Shown: positions 10,060 through 21,630 of the stretch, piece after piece
Layout of the letters: every line of letters starts with the position of its first letter
Position numbering within the stretch: position 1 is the first letter of the stretch
Assembly (NCBI GenBank): GCA_003956705.1
Contig: QZCP01000279.1
Coordinates: 1 to 64,000, forward strand
Reading direction: 5' to 3'
Origin: Brevipalpus yothersi
Lineage: Eukaryota; Arthropoda; Arachnida; Trombidiformes; Tenuipalpidae
Length of the DNA stretch: 64,000 bases
Notes under the pieces: model-generated
Told to the model about the DNA's origin: nothing
The model's database searches: none
What the model saw: the letters and a program-made list of their open reading frames with translations, nothing else
Program-made: the position numbers and the translations under genes

Positions 10060-12090
10060 ATGAATGGAACTGATCAACCCATAGTCTATGATGAGGAAAA
10101 GTTCAATTTGATCACTCGCAATCTCGAGGTAAGTTTACCAGCTTTTTTATGATTGATATCGATAATTGTTGATTCATCATTTCGCTAATCTTGTGTATAT
10201 ATTATGTCATCTGTTCGGTGCAATATGTAGGAAATTCTCGGCGAGGATCGATTAAAGGAAGTGTTGAGCCAAAGAGATCTTATACTCCACTGGGGTACAG
10301 CAACCACCGGCAAGCCTCATGTTGCTTATTTTGTGCCCATGTCCAAAGTAGCCGATTTTCTAAAAGCCGGCTGTCAAGTGACAATCTTGTTCGCTGACTT
10401 ACACGGCTATCTGGACAATATGAAGGCGCCATTTGAGCTACTTGAATTGCGGACTCAATACTATGAGCAAGTAATCAAAGCAATGTTAGAATCAATTGGA
10501 GTTCCATTAGATAAGCTGAAATTCTGTAAAGGCAGTGAATATCAGTTCAAAGAGAATTTCACTAAAGATGTCTACCGGTTGGCTTCGGTGGTCACTGAAC
10601 ATGATGCAAAGAAGGCTGGTGCAGAAGTTGTTAAGCAAGTTGACCATCCACTCTTAAGCAGCCTCCTTTATCCAGGACTACAGGTAATGATGCGTTCTTC
10701 TGGTCAATCATACAATCATGCTGCTATGCTGGCACTCTATCTTCAGTTTTTCATTTTCCATTCAACAAACAGCTGTCTAAAAAATTTCACACACCCACAC
10801 TCTCTCTCTCTCTTTCTCTACTTTCAGGCATTGGATGAGGAGTACCTCAACGATGATGCTCAATTTGGTGGTATTGATCAGAGAAAAATCTTCACATTTG
10901 CCGAAAAATACCTTCCACAGTTGGGTTATAAGAAACGAATCCATCTCATGAATCCTATGAGTAAGTTTGTGTACTCATTGTGGATATGCTAAATAGCAGC
11001 CTAATTTCTTATCTGGCTAGATCAAACGTCCAGCTTCATCAATGCAACATGATTGTTGTAAATTACCAATCATTTGAATGGTCTCATTATCTGCTCTCTA
11101 TTTCCACCCTCTTCTTTATGAGTTCCTTTTTCTCTATCTACTTTTCTCTTTTATGAAAACCGGTACTGACACTTTAGTGGTATTTAGTGGTAACTTCCAG
11201 CTCCCAGGTTTATCCTTTTCAATCCCTTATATTTTTTCGTCATGAAATTCAAGGACTTTTAGTCTCCATCTTTCACGCCCTAGTTTATAAAACGGACAGA
11301 ATACCAGATGATGATAAGGCCGGCTTGCTATTGCGATAAACTAGTTTGAATAATTTATGAACTGTCTCGCAATCATAGCCGATCATTATATAACCATTAT
11401 CATTAATCTGTTACTTGTCAAAGCTTTTGGCATTCCAATCGCATTACCTGAACTTTCTCTAAGAATGTTTTTCTCTCTTCCCCACAGTTCCTGGACTCGC
11501 TGGGGGTAAGATGAGCTCTTCGGAAGAAGAGTCTAAAATTGACCTCCTCGATCCACCAGAGATTGTGAAAAGAAAACTCAAGAAAGCATTCTGTGAGCCC
11601 GGTAAAGTTGAAGATAACGGAGTTTTAGCCTTCGTCAAGCACGTTATTCTTCCAATTTTTGGTGAATTCACTTTACAGCGCAAACCTGACTTTGGCGGTC
11701 CAATCGAATACAAAGTTTACTCAAATATTGAAGAAGATTACAAGAGCGAGTCATTGCATCCTGGTGATCTGAAGGCCTCTGTAGAAATTTATTTGAATAG
11801 ATTGTTGGGACCGATCAGACAAAAGTTTGAAAATCCTGATCTAAAAAAGCTATCCGAGAGTGCTTATCCTGTTCCTGTGAAGAATAAGGGCAAACCAAAG
11901 AGTGAGTAGTCATCATATTCCTCCACAATATCGTGATAATTTTCTTTTCTATGATCTTTCAGAAGAAAAGAAGCAAGGCATACCACCTCAAAATAGACCT
12001 AATAAGTCCGTTCCATCTGGAGATTCGGAGCAAATTCAGAGTGCAGAGTTAACGCAAAAATTTGATGCAGCTTCAGTTGCCGACAATTGA
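10060..12090 (+). CDS. YARS1: Cytosolic tyrosyl-tRNA synthetase, lacking the EMAPII-like C-terminal domain
   Basis: Five exons (10060-10128, 10231-10683, 10828-10960, 11488-11901, 11963-12090) encode 398 residues. The enzyme charges tRNA-Tyr with tyrosine in the cytosol. The class I signature region reads LHWGTATTGKPHVAYF, and KMSSSEEESKIDLLD carries the KMSKS-type loop. Tyrosine-pocket and dimer strings such as FADLHGYLDNMKAP, EVVKQVDHPLLS and QFGGIDQRKIFTFAEKYLP match eukaryotic cytosolic enzymes very closely. Metazoan TyrRS is normally about 525-530 residues, with an EMAPII-like tRNA-binding domain after the catalytic core. Here the core ends near residue 345, a short Lys-rich linker follows, and the last exon gives a polar tail ending AASVADN before TGA. 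I see no EMAPII-like exon downstream before the homeobox gene. Confidence 0.95.
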
Positions 12091-12698
12091 TAACCGATTG
12101 ATTTTATCGCGAGTAATTCTCAGTTGTTTTTCATACCTCGTCATAAACTTATAGTAAAAAACGATCTGCAAAGAATATGTGGGTATCTATCTCCCATTCC
12201 TCTTACTTATTTTTATTATCTTCCTGTAAAAAAACTTTGTGGTTTTGCTAAAATCAAGTGCTTGCCTTTTCTCGTTCACCCTAAGCTCTCACCCTGATGG
12301 GGAAGAGTTCGAATCGGATCGAATAGATTCCCAGAATTTCTCATTCTTCATCAACTTTCATCCTAGATTACCATCATGTTTGTGCACTTACATGTTCCTC
12401 TTTCATTTCACTCATTGATGAATGGAGGGCACAAAAAATTGGAACAGTGCGAAATTGAAATTGTATTATTCGAAAATCAATAGTATAATAACTCAAAATT
12501 ATTGCTTTCGAACGAAGTATTTTCTGAGGCTGATTTAAATTTAAATTCATGTTCATCTGAGATACTTCAATTTCTCTTTCATTGAGAATTATCTTAACGA
12601 TTCCTTGTCTTGTTTTGGGAATCATTCATTTGAATCTTGATTCTTCATTGGATTCTGTCATTGTTTCCTTTTCTACTGTTTTCTTAACCTACCAGCGT

Positions 12699-13340
12699 TC
12701 ATCCTCTTTCAGTATCTTTCACTTTTCTCCGGAATTTAGCTCTCCTATTCTGAAACCATATTTGTATTCGTGTAGGTGGAAGCTTCAATTTTTCCGATAA
12801 CTCGCACAATGAAGTCCAATCAGGATAGTGTGTATATTGATCGAATATCCGTTCCATTGCAACTATCTGCTGTTGACTGAAATTGTGTCTGTATCTTCTC
12901 CTAATTGGTAAAGAGGAAGAAGATGAACATGATAAGTGTGAGTTCGAAGAGTGAAGAGTTTGCTGGCAATTCAACTTCCGGGCTGATGTTGTTGAGAATG
13001 GTTGCTGTGCCTTGTTGATTGAATTATGCAAATCACTGTTCAGATTTGAGCTGTGTTCCAGTGCTTTACGATCAGCAACATCTGATACATGATCCTGATT
13101 CTGTCGATTCGGTAGGCCACAAGATGCAAATTCTTCCGTAAAATAATAGGAGATCATATTGGATGTCGGTTGTTGAAGCAAGGACATCGAACTGAGGGTT
13201 TGAGATTGGGATACATTCGTTGGTACACTTCCTTTTTGAGGATAAAAGTTTTGATACAGACTGCATGTAGAGCTTGCTTCTGATCCAAGAGTTAAATACG
13301 TGGTCGATCGTTGATCTTGACAATCAAATGTCAAATCCAT
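12699..13340 (-). CDS. Divergent paired-like (Q50) homeodomain protein
   Basis: A single exon encodes 213 residues, starting at the ATG at 13340. The first 140 residues are Ser/Gln/Asn-rich and look disordered. The homeodomain lies at about residues 148-208. Helix 3 reads IQIWFQNRRAKFRR, with Gln at homeodomain position 50 and the invariant WF.N.R residues. The loop before helix 2 contains THYPD, which is typical of PRD-class domains. There is no paired box and no octapeptide that I can see. Aligned to a standard paired-like domain, there is one extra residue between helix 1 and helix 2 (DQYTHYPD). It ends shortly after the homeodomain. I cannot assign it to a named subfamily. A non-coding upstream exon is possible. 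Confidence 0.82.
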   Translation of the reverse strand: MDLTFDCQDQRSTTYLTLGSEASSTCSLYQNFYPQKGSVPTNVSQSQTLSSMSLLQQPTSNMISYYFTEEFASCGLPNRQNQDHVSDVADRKALEHSSNLNSDLHNSINKAQQPFSTTSARKLNCQQTLHSSNSHLSCSSSSSLPIRRRYRHNFSQQQIVAMERIFDQYTHYPDWTSLCELSEKLKLPPTRIQIWFQNRRAKFRRKVKDTERG

Positions 13341-14176
13341 TCTGAACTTTCGAGAAATAAAAGTGTATCAAAGCTGTGGAGGTTGAAACGATTGATTGCT
13401 ATGGCAGTAGTAGTTTACTTCCAACAGAATTGAATGGACAAAAATTTCGAATATCTGCCAATTTCAGCATGAACTTGTGAGCTTTTCGGTGAATAGATGA
13501 AAAAGGGAGAGTGAATGAATCCAATGGACAAGAAAGTTGGTGAACGTGTTGGGCCACTAGAGAGATTCAATTTCGAAAATGAATCGTGTTTCGAGCAAGG
13601 TCGACTTGGGAGTACATGGAAAACAGTCACTCAGAGCTAATACACAAAGTTGTAAGCCAATTACCATACAACAGATCTGTGTGATTACCGAACAAGAACG
13701 TGAAACGGTGTTGCGTTGTATTTGCTCGAACAAATAGTGCGAAATCACTAACCAGATTAGGATGAGCTGATTCAATGCAGCAACTGCAATAGAGCAGAGA
13801 GACTCGTAGGGTGGTAGAATTTTCCACTACATATCGAAAGAGCATGGTATAGGAAGAAGGAGGTGGAGGAGATGGATGGAGGAGGGAGGAAGGGAGAGAA
13901 AAGGATGAGGATATGTTGAAAGTCATGAAGAAAAGTATGAATGGAGTAGACAATTAGGCTCATTCACTTTATATACACTTGCAATATTCCACTCACCATC
14001 AAATGATGTGGGTGCTTGTTTTCAAGCAAATAACAGGCTTTAAATGGCTATAAAACACAAAATCTGTGCTTCCAAACTCACAGAGGATCTATCAAAGCGA
14101 CTAGGACAGGGTGCCGAAAAGAACGTGGAACACTTACTCACAGGGAATCCAGCGAAAACACTCAGGGGAAGAGAAT

Positions 14177-14249
<73 letters not shown>

Positions 14250-15325
14250 AGAAAGAGAAAGGGAGATGTAGTCTGACAGAGGCACTGATTGGTAATGCTA
14301 ATTCAGCAGAGAGAGAGGGAGAATTAATCCGAAATGAGTGAGAATTCTCTCAAGGTGCTCACATCCGTTATGTGTGAGAATTGGCAAAAGAACTTCCGTT
14401 TCGAGAAATATCGATCTTGATGGTCCAGAACGGAGCCATGAAAACAGAGGTTCGAGATAGAGATCATGTGTTAGGATTGACTATGAAGATATCATGAGTT
14501 TTCTTGAATTGGCTTGAAAGACAGACATAGAGGCAGCAAAATTTGGGAAGGCAGAGAAGGAGAAAAAGAAGAAGAAGAAGAAGAGGAAGAAAAATTCAAA
14601 TAGTGAAGGGAAGAGGAATTGAGCAAAATCACTCATCGATGTTAAGTGAAAAAGCAAAGACTCCAAATTCGTCTCTCTCGCCAGTAAAACCTTTCCATTT
14701 TTCCTAAGGCTTCTTGATCAGAATGGAAGAGATGCTCCAGTTAAAGTAAACATGAGAAAGCTAGAGAAATATCCTATAAACCTTAGTTCATGCTCCGATT
14801 TTCAGTAACTTCATCCTCTCACTCTCCAGCATCCGTTGATGCGGCTCTTTCATATAGAAAATAAGTGAGCTGAGAGTGAGCATCTCTCAATATAGGACAA
14901 GATGATCTCCCCAGTTAAGGATTGAAAAAAGAAATGTGAATAAGGTCAGCGAAACATTCCACTCAGTCCAGCAAGAGAAGAGTTTGATGAGCAAAAAATA
15001 GAGACATTGAAAAATCTAGCAGATTATTTGTAGATGATAAAATGATTTAATACTTATGATTGGAGTAGAAAAAAATTATTATTATATGAGTTGCTGGAGG
15101 AGGTAATGATGAGTTTTCACAGTGCTTTTGATGGCAAAAAAATTACAATTCAATATAGTAGACACAACCATTAGTTTGCTTTTGCTTTGACCTCGGAAAA
15201 ATCATCATCCTCAGTCAAAAGGAACGAGACCAAAGCTATTGAATAATAATCATCAATTCAGGGAATATCAAGAAAAAGACAATGAGGACAGACTGAGCAT
15301 ATTTACTCTCTTCTGCCTCTCACCA
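13341..15325. other. Upstream region of the paired-like gene with a GA tract
   Basis: About 2 kb between the paired-like gene and the last exon of Arrowhead. It should contain the promoter of the former and the 3' UTR of the latter. It holds a long (GA)n tract at about 14180-14247 and purine-rich stretches near 13850-13910 and 14550-14600. I see no further coding exon. Confidence 0.55.
14180..14247. repeat. (GA)n microsatellite
   Basis: An uninterrupted GA tract of about 68 bp, roughly 840 bp upstream of the ATG of the paired-like homeobox gene. Such tracts can be bound by GAGA-type factors in arthropods; that is a general property and binding here is not shown. Confidence 0.95.
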
Positions 15326-17024
15326 TCAATTGGAATTATTATCTGAACACTGATTAACACTATTATTTGAAAATGACCAGGAGTGATTTGAAGCATTATT
15401 CACCACATCAGTGGTATGATTGTTGCCCCAATTTTGATGACTATTAACAGTTCGAGCTTTGTTCATGTATTTTTTCTGTCGAGCTCGACTATTTTGAAAC
15501 CATACCTGAGTGACCCTCTTGGATAGACCAGTCAATGTGGCTATCCGTTCCAAGTCTTGTCCATCAGGATTAGAATCAATCTAAGGATTGAAGAAAATAG
15601 AGAAAATAGGTCAAACATCAGATATTGAATCCAAAAAGAATATTGAAAGAGAATGAGCCATAGAAGAGTATTTCAAATATGGGCTCATCGGTGAAGCTTG
15701 ATGCTTCCATGAATTCTTAGAAATGCACACATTCAATACAATCAAATCCTATCATCCTCATCTTCCTCTACTATTTGTTCCTTCGAATTCGACTCTCAAC
15801 ATCACAGACAAACTTCAATTCCTTTCTGTTCCTCTTCTCATGATCATATTCCTAAGGATTCTCTCTCTATCTCTCTTCGCTACTTTTAAGCGTTCAGATC
15901 ACATCTCTCTTATAACTCAATCGGCAAGATCCGTTTTAGATTCATTGAGGTGTGATAGAAATGGAGAAGGAAACAAATAGCTAAAGCATGTAGTATTTTC
16001 CAATTGTCTTTTTCTCCCCAAACAATTCTTTTTCCGACTACAAAATTTAGTCTTATTTTCAAGTTCCCTTATGGTATGACTTCTCTTTTTCTCTCTCTCA
16101 GCCCACAAAATAGATTATTCAAGCCAAAAAGAAACCAAGAATTCGGCATTTACTTGCGGTACATGGTTAGCGAGAGAGACTGTAAAATCTAGCTAAATTC
16201 ATTGAGATTCCTATGAATACCTGCTGGTTAACTGCTATTCGGTATGGTAAGATGTATCGATTGTCACCAGCAAGTATAACTTACGTGCTCCAGCCTACAA
16301 TGTTATGAATGGTCTCCCCATAGTGAAGTTGCCTGTTGAAGAGTACTTTCCACTTGATCTTAAGCAAATGTACAATGTAGGCTCAAGCATGAGGCCAAAA
16401 GAATGCACAATCGATAGCTTTTACACAGACACATACTTCCATGTACATACTTTCGGTGTACATGGAAGTGGAGTTGATCACACTAAACGACTCTAGACAA
16501 GCATTGACGGAGTGATTTTAGAAAAGAATAAGTGGCCAAAGGACTAACGATCATTGTGCTTCTTTCTCTCTGTCTCTCTTTATCAATGGAAGCTACTGTT
16601 CTTGTCCTCGCAAGATTTGTACCTCAAAATCATACCTCAGCAAGGGAGAGAGATGATATTTCCTATGACTTCTAGCAGTTTTTCACCTCCTTCTTCAGCT
16701 CGTTGATTCAAGGTACTTGAATTGTATTTGTCCGAGGGAAAATGTGTTCTCAATATTATCAGCAACAAGATCAGCATATTTCACTGGTTTCTCTCAGTTT
16801 TTGTGATTTGTGGTAAAAGTTTTACAAAAATCTAAACCGAACTGTTGAATGACTGCGCAGGCAAACCGAAAAAAAGGTAGACAAGTCTATGTGGTCGACT
16901 GTATGAATGGATGACTTGAATTCATTGCTTCCCTGAACTATATAGTGGCCTTTTTGACGGACCAGGTCACAAGGCACAACATAATAGCTCTGTCAGGAGT
17001 CTCTTTACGAGTAAGGACTCTCCG

Positions 17025-17062
<38 letters not shown>

Positions 17063-20000
17063 CTCTCTCTCCACTTGAAAGCGACACATCCTCCCTTTAT
17101 TCCTGTGTTTTGGAATATATCTTTTCTCACCACTCATTCACATTCATCTAGCCTGAATATTCCAGTCATTTTCGAGCCTCCTCCTTCCTGACAAGCCTTC
17201 TTATTCGGGCTACACACTCGTACACCCATACATGGGTACACATACATGTATATATTCAGTCCACCGATCGAATCATTGGCTTGAATTGGCCCGACTAAGT
17301 CGCTCTCGTGTTCCGTTTCCACTCGCGAAAACTATGCTCAACACTACAATAAGGAAATGAAACAACTTTACTCGTGTTCAACTCAGCGTCTGTGATTCAT
17401 GTAAGGAATTGTGTATGCATATATGAAAAATTGCTAGAAATGATCCGATTCCCTATTCAACATAGCGTAACTCAACTACAACCTCAACTTGTTGGCTATT
17501 TGACACTCTGTTACACCTATACATTGAAGTTGGTAAACTCACCAACTTTTCTAATTGTACGAAAATTTTTCACTCTTGAATTTTTTCCTCCTTTTCCTTC
17601 CTCACAGGAAAAATAGCATTCACAAAATATGACAAGAAAAATTTAGCTCATGATGATGGTTCCTTTTGAAACATTATTCAATCGAATATTTTTGCAAAAA
17701 TCACTCTCCTCTCAGAACAAATGACCACTGGCAAATCTAATGAATAATCCACTGATGAATTCTCAAGAAGGCGTTGAATAGCCTTCGAATCGATTTGATC
17801 ATGAAAACCTAGTGTCAAACAGAAATGTCAGATCTCCACCTCACTCATTTATATGCTCAATGGACAGTCAATCACGACATGAGGGTTACTCAAAGAGACC
17901 CGTATTTCATGAATCACACTTCATAACAATGTATTGATCAGTAAAATTGTGTCACAGTGAGGTCAGAAGAGTATTCAGTAAATAGGGGCTAACAAGTAAG
18001 TCCATCGGGCATTTGATCAGTTTTCATAGATATATAGGAGAACTCTCTACACATTTTAGCACATTGATTGATTTTTTGATAGCCTTTACAAAATTTATGA
18101 CCTCGTGTATCCTTTTCTGCTTCTTTAAACTAATTTTGATCAAATTTGTGAGCTTACACGGTCCTTACCATTAATCAGATCCTCAGACATCAAAAGCAAG
18201 AGAATCTATGCAACACATTATCTCTTATTTTTTCAGTGACCGAAGAATGAATGATAAAAAAGGGGTTGGCTTGAAGCTCATTTTCTCAAAAGTATCTCAG
18301 AAATTTAGCTCAATTATATTACCTCTGGTCTATTTGTCTCACAGAGTAAGGCTTAAAATCATTATACACGAAATATGTTATCGTGATATAATGGCCACAA
18401 AAGAGTCTCTTAGGGATGGTGAGAATTCGAACTGATATGGTGAACCTCGAAAATGTTTCGGATTGGGAGTCATCGCTCTGATTCTCAATTTTAGCTTGTC
18501 AACAAGATTAGCTTATGAAAAGCAACGTGCACAAAATACGTGAGTATGGAGAAGGAATCTTTGAGCGGATCCAGCATCCAAAGTTTTTGGACCCTCTGTT
18601 ATGGGCTCATCTTCCCTTGAATTCGATTCCAGTCCTTCATCTTTTCATCTCCTTGCACACAAAGCTAGTTAGGGAAGAGATTCTCTTGGCTAACTTGGTG
18701 AGCCCAGATCTGTATCATTCAAAATCCTTCATGCGATCAATTGCACTTGCTTCTCCATGTAAGCTGTGGTTTCGAAGTGTTATATAATCGAATTTAAAGT
18801 TTTAAATCTGATTTCCTTCTTCTTTCATTCACTTTGAGAACTTTGAGCTCAGCATTGAATAGAAAATGAATTTTTTTCAAACTTACCTGAAAATTTGCTT
18901 GCAGTATTTGTAATTGCTCTTCCGTAAACGTAGTTCGGACCCGCTTTGTTTTACTTGGCTTTGGTGCTGATATTGACAATGAATCATTACTGCTACTATC
19001 ATGAGAATCTCCTGAGGAATAAAATTCAAATGAGTTTTTTTTTCAAATTTTCCATCAGCTTTTGACCAGACAAATCATCAAATGATCTCACTACCGTGTG
19101 ACTTACCTTCACTCGTTATACCGAAATGAAGTTTACACAGAAGCTTCATATCATTGGATTGATTGTCAATGGTGAATTGTTCGCCAGTGCTTAGCTGCCT
19201 TTGGCACAAATCACAGGCAAAACATGCAAGATGATACACATGGCTACCAGCTCGTCGAACCTAGAAAGGTGGCAAAGAGAAGAAAGATAGGAATTAGGTT
19301 ATTCCATGTTCAAAAGAACAGAAGAACACTTCACTTCTCTCAATTGTCACACTTGAAGAAGTAGGGAATTGCAAAGGTGCCACGATAAGATCATCAATTA
19401 GGCTAATTTGGTTATAGATGCTTCGCTACTTTCACACAGTCATTCGAGTATAAAGCCGATGAAAGAAGCGCGAAAAGCCTCAAGCGGCTTGTAGCCTTTT
19501 GGAAGGCTCAACTCAAGTTCTCTCTCTCTCTCTCTCTCTTCCTCTCTCTCTCTTCCTCTCTCACTTTTACAGTGTGAATCGGTTATGTCGAATAAGCGCT
19601 TTGACTCTGAACTATCTACATCGAGGATCAGTATTCATGGCTTCGAGGCACTTTCCTGGGCTATTGATATAGATTCAATTGATGAAAAGCGGCTTGTCTT
19701 CACAAAGAACATAGCGATGAATATTCAGGGTCAGAGGCCAGTAACTTTCTATGGATACAGTATCTGTCTGGAATAAATATTCTGACATCAAGGAAAGAGT
19801 TGAATGAAGATTCTCATGAACAAATAATAATGTGTCTCTTATGCGAATAATTCAGCAGTTTCAGAGGATGTTTCGCTGTGGAATTATGAGTGAATCAGGA
19901 TGAAGTCGACACGCGTATCGAAGTGGTGTGTGGTGAGCTAATGCTAATCGAGCGTATAAAGTACAAGCGATGTTCACAAATTGATGACAATAGATGAAGA

Positions 20001-20116
20001 AGAGTAACCACCGTTAATTCGATGGTTGAATGATGATGTGTCTCATCTCGTGCCCACTTTCTCCGGATTATTCGTAGGTAGAGTCAATTTTCACGCTTTC
20101 AAATCTTCAACAGTAG

Positions 20117-20180
<64 letters not shown>

Positions 20181-20482
20181 GCCTCGATTGGCCCTAAAAG
20201 CATCGGCAAATATCGAGAAGAAAGCCATAGATACTCACCCAGTCGGTTGGGGAAATAGTTCGACAACATTTGGAACACTTCACCGTTTGACAAAGGAGCT
20301 TAAAATAGTCTGTTTTACAATATATTCGACCATTCTTTAAATAACAAGATCTTTCCAAGCTTAGTGGCTCATCACATTCAGAACATCTATAGAAAAGTAA
20401 ATAAGATTAAAAAGTATGAGTGATACTAGTCAATGAATGAGGATCGCAGGCAAACAATACATCAGTTCGAATTCCAATCTCT

Positions 20483-20562
<80 letters not shown>

Positions 20563-21581
20563 GAAGTTCCTTTGTCCAATAAAACCCTCATTATGAGTGG
20601 AAAGTTGATCATGATAGCTTATCTGTTCTAGAACCGATCTCAAAGCTGTGCTGTGAGAATATTTTGTTTGGAGAAAAAGAATTCGGACTTTCGAGAGAAG
20701 TTCGTCGAAGCAATAATGAAGACATGCATAATTGGATAAATTCAGTGCAAACTGACCTCAGACAATCGATGTGCCATCGGTGATGACCGGAAACTAAGGC
20801 AATCAGTGGAGAAGAAGACAGCGACAATCCGCATCCGAAGCAGGCCTAAAGATGGAGAGATAGAAGAAAAGAAACAATTTAAGAGGGAACATGGAAGACA
20901 ACATAATCAGATAAAAGCGTGCGTGTCAAAGTGAAGAAATGTTATTCCTCAAGCTCCAATGGTTACTACAAGCCAAGGGAATGCATAATACAGAATTGTT
21001 AGTGGAGAAAAGAAGAATAGTCCCAACAAATGATGGCAAAAGGCACGTGATAGCATTGACTCTTTTACTACGGGGACAAGTGATGCTGGGGTGAAATGTC
21101 AAAAATTGGATATCCTAGGTTTGGCTATTTGAATCAGTTGATCCCTATGTGAGTGTTCAAATCACTTTTTAGCTTCTTCTTTTCAATGGTAAGCGATATC
21201 CGTTAAGTATTTTAACGCTCATCAATGAGCTATCATGTGCTCGTACCAATACGTGCAGGGAAAAGTGGTCTGAAAGAGAGTTGACTATTCGAAGAGAGAG
21301 AGAGAGAGAGAGACATGGAAAATGGTATTGGCAAAGTTCATGAAAGTGGAAAACTGAAAGGGCCAAGAGAAACCAGACCGTTCGAATGATGTAGAGTTGG
21401 AAAAATATAATGCATCCGTGTTAAAGGGCGTATAAAAGATGACAATATACATGTATGAAACAACTTGAAGGAAGGAAGGCGACCAAAAAGAGAGGAGAGA
21501 AAAGTTCTATGGACTGTGTGGTAACTATGGCCTATGAGTTCGACGCTTTTCTGCGGTCCAAAACCACTACTCAAATGTTCT

Positions 21582-21630
<49 letters not shown>

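Noticed and set aside
12296..12350. GAGTTCGAATCGG, resembling a tRNA T-arm/B box
   Set aside because: No matching acceptor stem, D-arm or anticodon arm could be folded around it.
15911..15950. tRNA-like D-arm string in the dispersed repeat as a full tRNA gene
   Set aside because: No complete cloverleaf or T-arm follows; kept only as a hint about the origin of the repeat.
16305..16496. A 63-codon plus-strand frame inside Arrowhead intron 5
   Set aside because: No domain, no neighbouring exon, and the region is otherwise intron-like.
18515..18787. A 90-codon plus-strand frame close to an Arrowhead homeobox exon
   Set aside because: It is antisense to the host gene, lacks recognisable motifs, and probably reflects chance.
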